Shown: positions 6,579 to 11,098 of the stretch, one piece after another
Position numbering within the stretch: the first letter of the stretch is position 1
How the letters are laid out: the number at the start of each line of letters is the position of its first letter
NCBI GenBank assembly: GCA_045540115.1
Contig: JAZQGR010000122.1
Coordinates: 1-11,098 of the forward strand
Length of the DNA stretch: 11,098 nt
Reading direction: 5' to 3'
From: Colimorpha_A sp045540115
GTDB taxonomy: Bacteria; Bacillota; Clostridia; Oscillospirales; CAG-272
Notes under the pieces: generated by a model
Database searches by the model: none
The model's input: the letters and a program-made list of their open reading frames with translations, nothing else
Told to the model about the DNA's origin: nothing
Program-made: the position numbers and the translations under genes

Positions 6579-6879
6579 GGATCTCTACCTCCGTTTCTGT
6601 AATTCCACCGTAGCCGGGAGAAAAGGTGATCTCCTCATCACCGATCGGTTCCGGTTCCGAACCAAGATCAATGATATCCTCCTCTTCCAATACGTCATCA
6701 ATGTGCTTAAGACGCTTACGGTCTTCCTCGGATTTTTCATAAAGCTCGTCGTTACGGAAGGTATCAAGGGTTCCTCTTCCGAGCCTTCCTTTTTTATTCC
6801 ACAACACAATAACAAGCCCGCAGAGAAAAAGCAGAACAAGCAGTATGATAATATCCATTAAGATATATAGCCAGGTCAT
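6571..6879 (-). CDS. Single-pass membrane protein with acidic cytoplasmic tail, 102 residues
   Basis: ATG 6879 is chosen because GAGGG lies six bases upstream and the start falls two bases after the stop of the lipoprotein gene. An upstream in-frame ATG at 6909 would overlap that gene by 28 bases and lacks a better site. Residues about 4-26 form one membrane helix, followed by NKKGRLGRG, so the rest is probably cytoplasmic. The tail (residues 35-102) is charged and strongly acidic in its second half (EEEDIIDLG, EPEPIGDEE). No family is recognised. It could serve as a membrane docking subunit (inference). Confidence 0.75.
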   Translation of the reverse strand: MTWLYILMDIIILLVLLFLCGLVIVLWNKKGRLGRGTLDTFRNDELYEKSEEDRKRLKHIDDVLEEEDIIDLGSEPEPIGDEEITFSPGYGGITETEVEIHD

Positions 6880-6881
6880 AG

Positions 6882-7484
6882 TCAGCCCTCGCTTCCTGCC
6901 GCTCTGCACTCAACGGCAATCGTTGCAACACCGTTAACGCCGCAGCCGGTTACACTGACGGTAAAGCCTTCGCCCTGATATTCACTGATCAGAACACCTT
7001 TGCCCTCAAAAACAGCCGTCATTGCATCCTCTGTCTCGGCACCTGTAAAGGTCGGCTCCTTTGCATCTGTGTTCAGGCCGTTGGCAATCAAGGTATTGAC
7101 AGTGTTGAATGCATCTGTAAACTTGGCGTTATCTTCGTATGGGTTACTGCCGAATATAAAGGAGTATACACCGTTATCCGACCAATAGCAGGTCAAATTT
7201 CCTTTAATCTCGCCAAGCGTAACGTAATCATATCCGTGAACACCTTCGCCTGTCATGAAAAGCGAATCCTCGGGTATGCCGCAGTCCTCAGGCGCTTTGC
7301 CAAGGCAGGTTCCGAGCATTACCGCCGTAACATCTGTAAATTCCGGGTCCGGGAACACAGGTTTAGGCTCTTCTGTATTTTGCGTAACCTCATCGGTTAC
7401 TTTAGGCTCCTCCTTATGAGAACACCCGGCAAAACAGCCGATGATAAAGCATAAGGAGAGCAAGATGAGTAACAGTCTTTTCAT
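6882..7484 (-). CDS. Lipoprotein, function unknown
   Basis: The 200-residue protein begins at ATG 7484, overlapping the stop of the upstream gene as ATGA. A weak site, AAGGAA, lies eight bases upstream. The N-terminus is a typical lipoprotein signal: MKRLL, a hydrophobic run, and lipobox FAGC with Cys21 as the predicted lipidated residue. A Glu/Pro/Thr/Lys-rich linker (about 22-45) leads into a globular domain. That domain has DVTAVMLG, a region around CYWSDNG and YSFIFG, and ends in a Gly/Val-rich strand pattern. I do not recognise the domain. It should be anchored on the outer face of the cytoplasmic membrane, beside the pilin-like protein coded two genes upstream. An accessory role in surface assembly is inferred. 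Confidence 0.9.
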   Translation of the reverse strand: MKRLLLILLSLCFIIGCFAGCSHKEEPKVTDEVTQNTEEPKPVFPDPEFTDVTAVMLGTCLGKAPEDCGIPEDSLFMTGEGVHGYDYVTLGEIKGNLTCYWSDNGVYSFIFGSNPYEDNAKFTDAFNTVNTLIANGLNTDAKEPTFTGAETEDAMTAVFEGKGVLISEYQGEGFTVSVTGCGVNGVATIAVECRAAGSEG

Positions 7485-8119
7485 TCCATCACTTCCTTGT
7501 CTAAATTTACTTGCGCCTCGAAATCCGTAAAGCCAGAATCATCGGGATGACACATCACTGAGGCGCATAGAATGTTATCCCGAGGTGAGTAGATCTGAAC
7601 GATCCAAAGAATACCGTCTGTATCCCGATACGAGTACTCGAACATCAGATATCCTTTTATCAGGGCTACGTAATCATTATCGGGACAGGCTTTGTAGGAT
7701 TCTTCATCAGCAAAGCGAACCTTTTGCGGAATCACCTCAAGAGGAAAGATTAGACTTTTGGAATAGCTCTCAACAAAATCTTCAACAGCTTTCTCTGCTT
7801 CGGTTATCTTTAAAGCTTCTCCTGTAAGAATATCCGCAGTGAACGTAATACTTGATACTGTGTCCTCCTTCAAAGTCGCAGCCATGCGCCCTTTGTAGCC
7901 GAACTGAATGGAGTCGATCAACTCATAGTCCCCACTAAGAGCTTCTACAAATCCGAGGTCCTGCAGTTCTGCTGCGGTGCGACTCTCCCATACGGACATT
8001 TGTGTTTTCTCATTCTTTTCGAAATTCCCGATTCCATAAATCAGCCCGATAATCAAGCCGATCAAACATAATACGGCTACAAGGATCATCGGAGTGATCA
8101 GTACTTTTCCTTCTCTCAT
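7481..8119 (-). CDS. Single-pass membrane-anchored protein, 212 residues, function unknown
   Basis: ATG 8119 is chosen because AAGGAGG (8126-8132) lies six bases upstream. In-frame ATG 8125 abuts the site with no spacing, and starts further upstream enter the end of the pilin-like gene. The short N-terminus MREGKVLITP is followed by a strong hydrophobic helix (about 9-31), then an extracytoplasmic domain of about 180 residues with alternating strands and helices. Conspicuous is a run of hydrophobic and aromatic residues near 150-175 (ALIKGYLMFEYSYRD). There is no type IV pilin cleavage motif (no G-F-T-L-x-E), so it is not an ordinary minor pilin. It immediately follows the giant pilin-like gene, suggesting a partner in anchoring or assembling it (inference). 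No family is recognised. Confidence 0.85.
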   Translation of the reverse strand: MREGKVLITPMILVAVLCLIGLIIGLIYGIGNFEKNEKTQMSVWESRTAAELQDLGFVEALSGDYELIDSIQFGYKGRMAATLKEDTVSSITFTADILTGEALKITEAEKAVEDFVESYSKSLIFPLEVIPQKVRFADEESYKACPDNDYVALIKGYLMFEYSYRDTDGILWIVQIYSPRDNILCASVMCHPDDSGFTDFEAQVNLDKEVME

Positions 8120-8125
8120 TGTCAT

Positions 8126-8132
8126 CCTCCTT
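8126..8132 (-). promoter_or_regulatory. Ribosome-binding site deciding the 212-residue protein start
   Basis: AAGGAGG overlaps the stop codon of the pilin-like gene and lies six bases from ATG 8119. It abuts ATG 8125 directly, which makes that codon a poor start. Confidence 0.65.
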
Positions 8133-11098
8133 AGTAAGGGCATTTGATTACGGTACTGACGTTACTGTGCATACCGCACCACTTGCTGCTGTCAACAGCA
8201 TGGCAACGGGTACAGAGAATATGGTAATAACCATCCCATACATGCTGTCCCTTTGCGGAGCAATAAGTATCCCAGGAGCAGCTGTGTCGGATATCACATC
8301 GAGCGCGCCAGCTATGCGAGGAGCTGGCAGCATAGGTTCCGGATTTGGTTGCACCGCAGCCGGAGCACTTATAGTAAATGGTTCCGCCGGTGCAAACCTC
8401 GCCGGTTCTGGAGGTCTCAACCCAGGTGTGGTCAAAATACCGTCTTCCAGAACAGGTGGAGCAAACGTCATAATGGTTGCTTTGTCCGTTACTGTATAGG
8501 GTTCCTCTGCCGGTGCAGGCAGTACCGGAATTCATTACTGTGCCGCAGTTTTTACAGTTCTGATGATGAGTTCCCATCGAGCTCGCAGAGCCATTGTTAT
8601 CATAGACCCAAATTCCGTTGCCAACGTGTCCTCCAGTCGAGATAGGCTGTGTATAGGAGTAACCGCATCCTTTGGTACAGTAATACACGCGAGTTCCTGT
8701 TTCGGTACAGGTCGCAGCTTTGGACACATAAGAAGAGAGTGTATGTGACGCAAGCCCCGTGGTCCGATAACCACATACCGTACAGTACTTATAGCAGTAA
8801 GACGTAGAATAGTAGGTCCAAGAGGATTCGCTATGCTCGTCAAAATCAAAGTCCTGGTAACAGTTTCCGCATTCGTACCAATGGCCACTATAGTCACTGG
8901 TGAAATACATATCGTAGTGATTGCCTGCATCGTAATCGTCCACATCCATATCAAAATCTTCTACGGTATCGTATCGGAAGTTCAGTTTTGAGGTACCGAG
9001 TCCCAAAAAGCAGGTGCTTTCAAGGTTTACATAATAATATCCGGGGACAAGGTCAATCTCGTAATACACAAGATTACCATCGCGGGTAACAGATGCTTCC
9101 CTTGAACTGTAGGTCGTGCTTCCCGAGACGCGCTGAAAGATGATCTCAATATCGTAGAGCACATCGTAAACGTAGAGCTCGTACCCGTCCTTGTAAGGAG
9201 TCACCGTTCCCGAAACCGTTACGGTAGGGACCGAGAGCGTGACGTCACAGGTTTCATCGTTTGAAATAAACATCTTCCGATAGGTCGTTGTACCTCCCAA
9301 TGCATACGGAAGCGTAATGGTCATCTGGTAAAATCCGCAATCCAAACCGTCAGCGGAATAGTTGCCGCTTGCATCGGTATAACAGGTAGCGGCATAGGAG
9401 CTGTCACCAAATCTCTTGAAGCGCACCGTTGCACCGGACACGGGGTCATAATCGCCATAGCTGTCATAGCTTACGGTTCCTTCAATAGAGCCGGTTCCCA
9501 CGTCACTGCGCTGCACCTTACCGGATATCTCCACGTGACGACCGTCAACAGTAACCGTTTCCGGAAACTCACCGAGGTCATCAAGATGATACGGTGATTC
9601 GATGGCAAAGGTATAGGTGCCGTCGGGCAAGCCGCTTACCGAATAGGAATGCTTTCCGCTCGCGTTGTAGGAAAAATACGAGCTGTAATAGGAACGTCCG
9701 GTAGAGCGATTGGTAAGCTTCACACGGGCATAGACACTACTGTTAGCCGAGTATCCCCAACTGCCGGAAAGTCCGCTTACCGTTCCCTGCTGTGGCTGCT
9801 GTGATATCTCCCGTTCAATAACGCCGGACACAACCGACTGACCTGCAGGATATCGCATTACGATAGGATACTCATAAGGAGAGGTAAAGCCTGAATAGCT
9901 TCCACAGGTATTATCAATACCGTATACAGTGGACTTGACGTTCTCGGTGTATGTACGGTATCCGTAGGAGCTGACCGACAATCGGTAGTTGCCGTAGGTT
10001 AGGAATTTATCTCCTGTCAGAAGCTGTTGAACGCCGCCCGAACTGTAGAGATTCGTGGTATAAGTTTGTGAGCGCGGACTTCCGCCGGGATTCGATGTGT
10101 TGGCGGCAAATGCCGAGGTTACGGTGATACTGTCAGTGAGTTTTTCTCTTGAGGTAATCCAGTTGCCGTTTTCCCATACGACACGCTCCTCATAAAATCC
10201 GAGACTTCCGAGAGAGCCAAGCTTCATATTGACCACGTAAGGGTAATTGAGCTGACAGCCCTCATAACCGCTTCCCGAGATCATGATCTCGCCGGATTTG
10301 TTGTAGTAACTGCCATTGGGAAAGCTAATTGCTCCGGGATAATCGATATGTACGTTCACACTACCCATCGGGATTCCCGAAAACCCTACGTATCCGTTCT
10401 GGCCGTCTTGTGTCACACCGGTAAAGGTGGAAGCCCCCGAGGTCACCGTAACAGTAGCTCCGTCAAGAGGCTGTCCGGTTCCGTACTGCAAAACTTGAAT
10501 GAAGAGGAATCCTGTTCCGTTCCCGATGCCGCCCAATGCAGCACCGCTGCCGCCGTCACGGCTTAGGTAAACCCAGTAGTCCTCAATCTGAATATTGCCG
10601 GTCAGCACGTCATTTCCGTCTGCAGTGGTAAGGTCGGAGCGTTTCATCTTCTTGACTTCACCTGTCAGGTAGTAATAGACGTATTCGTATTCACTGTCTG
10701 CCGGAGGGCTGATGTAATATTCGTCGCTGACTGCAGTATCACTGAATGCCTTAATTGCAATGACGGCTTCTCTTCGAATTTCGTCAAGAACGTCTGCACC
10801 GCCGGCACCGGCAATAATGTTGTAGCCCGGGTAGGTACCGTCTCCTGCTTTATCTGCGAAAGTGGCATATTCAGAATCTGCACCACTGTTTGTGAGTCTT
10901 GGGTAACTGGAAGACTGCCCTACGTCCTCCACGGCAAATTTCTTCATGATAGAGGTATATAGAGCCGCATTAACGTCCTCGGTTTTATCACTTCCCTTGT
11001 TCAAGAGTCCTCCGATCACGGGAACTGCAATAGCAACCAGGATTGCAAGGATTGCAAGAACAATGAGCAATTCCGTTAAGGTGAACCCTTGTCTTCTT
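8131..11098 (-). CDS. Giant type IV pilin-like protein with beta-domain repeats and a Cys-rich tail (start beyond edge)
   Basis: At the right edge the frame reads RRQGFTLTELLIVLAILA, a complete class III (prepilin) signal: basic leader, Gly before the cleavage point, Phe at mature +1 and Glu at +5, then a hydrophobic helix. The leader begins outside the window, so the true start is not visible; the first usable in-frame start codon, TTG 11070, lies inside the helix and is not the start. At least 988 residues are coded, against roughly 120-200 for most type IV pilins. Counting from the first visible Arg, a pilin-like head ends near residue 190. Several beta-sandwich segments follow, of the carboxypeptidase-regulatory/Cna-B type (about 195-255, 420-525, 536-625), with motifs such as SGLPDGTYTF and TDASGNY. 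From about 738 to the end there are 23 Cys with six CxxC pairs and one CxxxC, interspersed with H-x-W motifs. The prepilin peptidase and assembly genes are not in the window. Tip adhesin is inferred. Confidence 0.92.
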   Translation of the reverse strand, partial: RRQGFTLTELLIVLAILAILVAIAVPVIGGLLNKGSDKTEDVNAALYTSIMKKFAVEDVGQSSSYPRLTNSGADSEYATFADKAGDGTYPGYNIIAGAGGADVLDEIRREAVIAIKAFSDTAVSDEYYISPPADSEYEYVYYYLTGEVKKMKRSDLTTADGNDVLTGNIQIEDYWVYLSRDGGSGAALGGIGNGTGFLFIQVLQYGTGQPLDGATVTVTSGASTFTGVTQDGQNGYVGFSGIPMGSVNVHIDYPGAISFPNGSYYNKSGEIMISGSGYEGCQLNYPYVVNMKLGSLGSLGFYEERVVWENGNWITSREKLTDSITVTSAFAANTSNPGGSPRSQTYTTNLYSSGGVQQLLTGDKFLTYGNYRLSVSSYGYRTYTENVKSTVYGIDNTCGSYSGFTSPYEYPIVMRYPAGQSVVSGVIEREISQQPQQGTVSGLSGSWGYSANSSVYARVKLTNRSTGRSYYSSYFSYNASGKHSYSVSGLPDGTYTFAIESPYHLDDLGEFPETVTVDGRHVEISGKVQRSDVGTGSIEGTVSYDSYGDYDPVSGATVRFKRFGDSSYAATCYTDASGNYSADGLDCGFYQMTITLPYALGGTTTYRKMFISNDETCDVTLSVPTVTVSGTVTPYKDGYELYVYDVLYDIEIIFQRVSGSTTYSSREASVTRDGNLVYYEIDLVPGYYYVNLESTCFLGLGTSKLNFRYDTVEDFDMDVDDYDAGNHYDMYFTSDYSGHWYECGNCYQDFDFDEHSESSWTYYSTSYCYKYCTVCGYRTTGLASHTLSSYVSKAATCTETGTRVYYCTKGCGYSYTQPISTGGHVGNGIWVYDNNGSASSMGTHHQNCKNCGTVMNSGTACTGRGTLYSNGQSNHYDVCSTCSGRRYFDHTWVETSRTGEVCTGGTIYYKCSGCGATKSGTYAASSSHSWRARCDIRHSCSWDTYCSAKGQHVWDGYYHILCTRCHAVDSSKWCGMHSNVSTVIKCPY
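8134..8883 (-). repeat. Cys/His-rich imperfect repeats in the C-terminal tail of the pilin-like protein
   Basis: This tail codes recurring units of Cys-x2-Cys followed by a short strand and a His-x-Trp or similar. The pairs are CGNC, CTVC, CKNC, CSTC, CSGC and CTRC, plus CTKGC. The stretch with AATCTETG then YYCTKGCGY matches a repeat style common in clostridial surface proteins. The copies are diverged at DNA level. They may bind zinc or form disulfides; the sequence alone does not decide. Confidence 0.7.

Noticed and set aside
7481..8119. Minor pilin identity for the 212-residue protein
   Set aside because: Its N-terminal helix lacks the Gly/Phe cleavage site and the +5 Glu.
8119..8499. 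Plus-strand open frame with an Ala/Gly/Ser/Val-rich, protein-like translation
   Set aside because: It lies wholly antisense to the Cys-rich tail of the pilin-like gene, has no proper ribosome-binding site, and its composition is explained by the reverse reading of Gly, Ser, Thr and Cys codons.

Overview
The window looks like an accessory, probably mobile, region of a low-to-mid GC Gram-positive anaerobe of the class Clostridia. The support is strong AAGGAGG-type ribosome-binding sites, use of TTG and GTG starts, a lipoprotein with a Gram-positive-style lipobox, and Cys-rich extracellular repeats of the kind common in clostridial surface proteins. Species cannot be told from the sequence. No rRNA, tRNA, CRISPR array, insertion sequence or integrase is visible.

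All twelve genes lie on the minus strand, packed head to tail with gaps of 109 bases or less and several overlaps, so this is most likely one long operon read from right to left. In order of transcription: (1) a very large type IV pilin-like protein of at least 988 residues, whose start is beyond the right edge; (2) a 212-residue single-pass membrane protein; (3) a 200-residue lipoprotein; (4) a 102-residue single-pass membrane protein; (5) a 73-residue two-pass membrane protein; (6) a YkgJ-family Cys-cluster protein; (7) a tandem OB-fold protein resembling single-stranded DNA-binding protein; (8) a 245-residue single-pass membrane protein; (9) a 464-residue coiled-coil, winged-helix and nuclease-fold-like protein resembling replication-relaxation proteins; (10) a 59-residue membrane peptide; (11) a 184-residue four-pass membrane protein; (12) the first 551 residues of a protein with a long Ser/Thr/Gly repeat region, running off the left edge and possibly the N-terminal half of a HerA/VirB4-type transfer ATPase.

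Taken together (inference), the operon pairs an extracellular filament or adhesin and a set of small envelope proteins with DNA-handling proteins (SSB-like and replication-relaxation-like). That mix fits a conjugative or otherwise DNA-transferring element better than a housekeeping locus, but no relaxase, coupling protein Walker motif or pilus assembly ATPase is inside the window. The most unusual items are the giant pilin with a 23-cysteine tail, the Ser-rich tetrad-repeat protein, and the SSB-like protein with a CxxC knuckle in each half. Non-coding stretches are short; the longest (6248-6356) holds only a small hairpin and no convincing promoter. Two other hairpins sit in gene leaders at 5380-5423 and 1670-1709.
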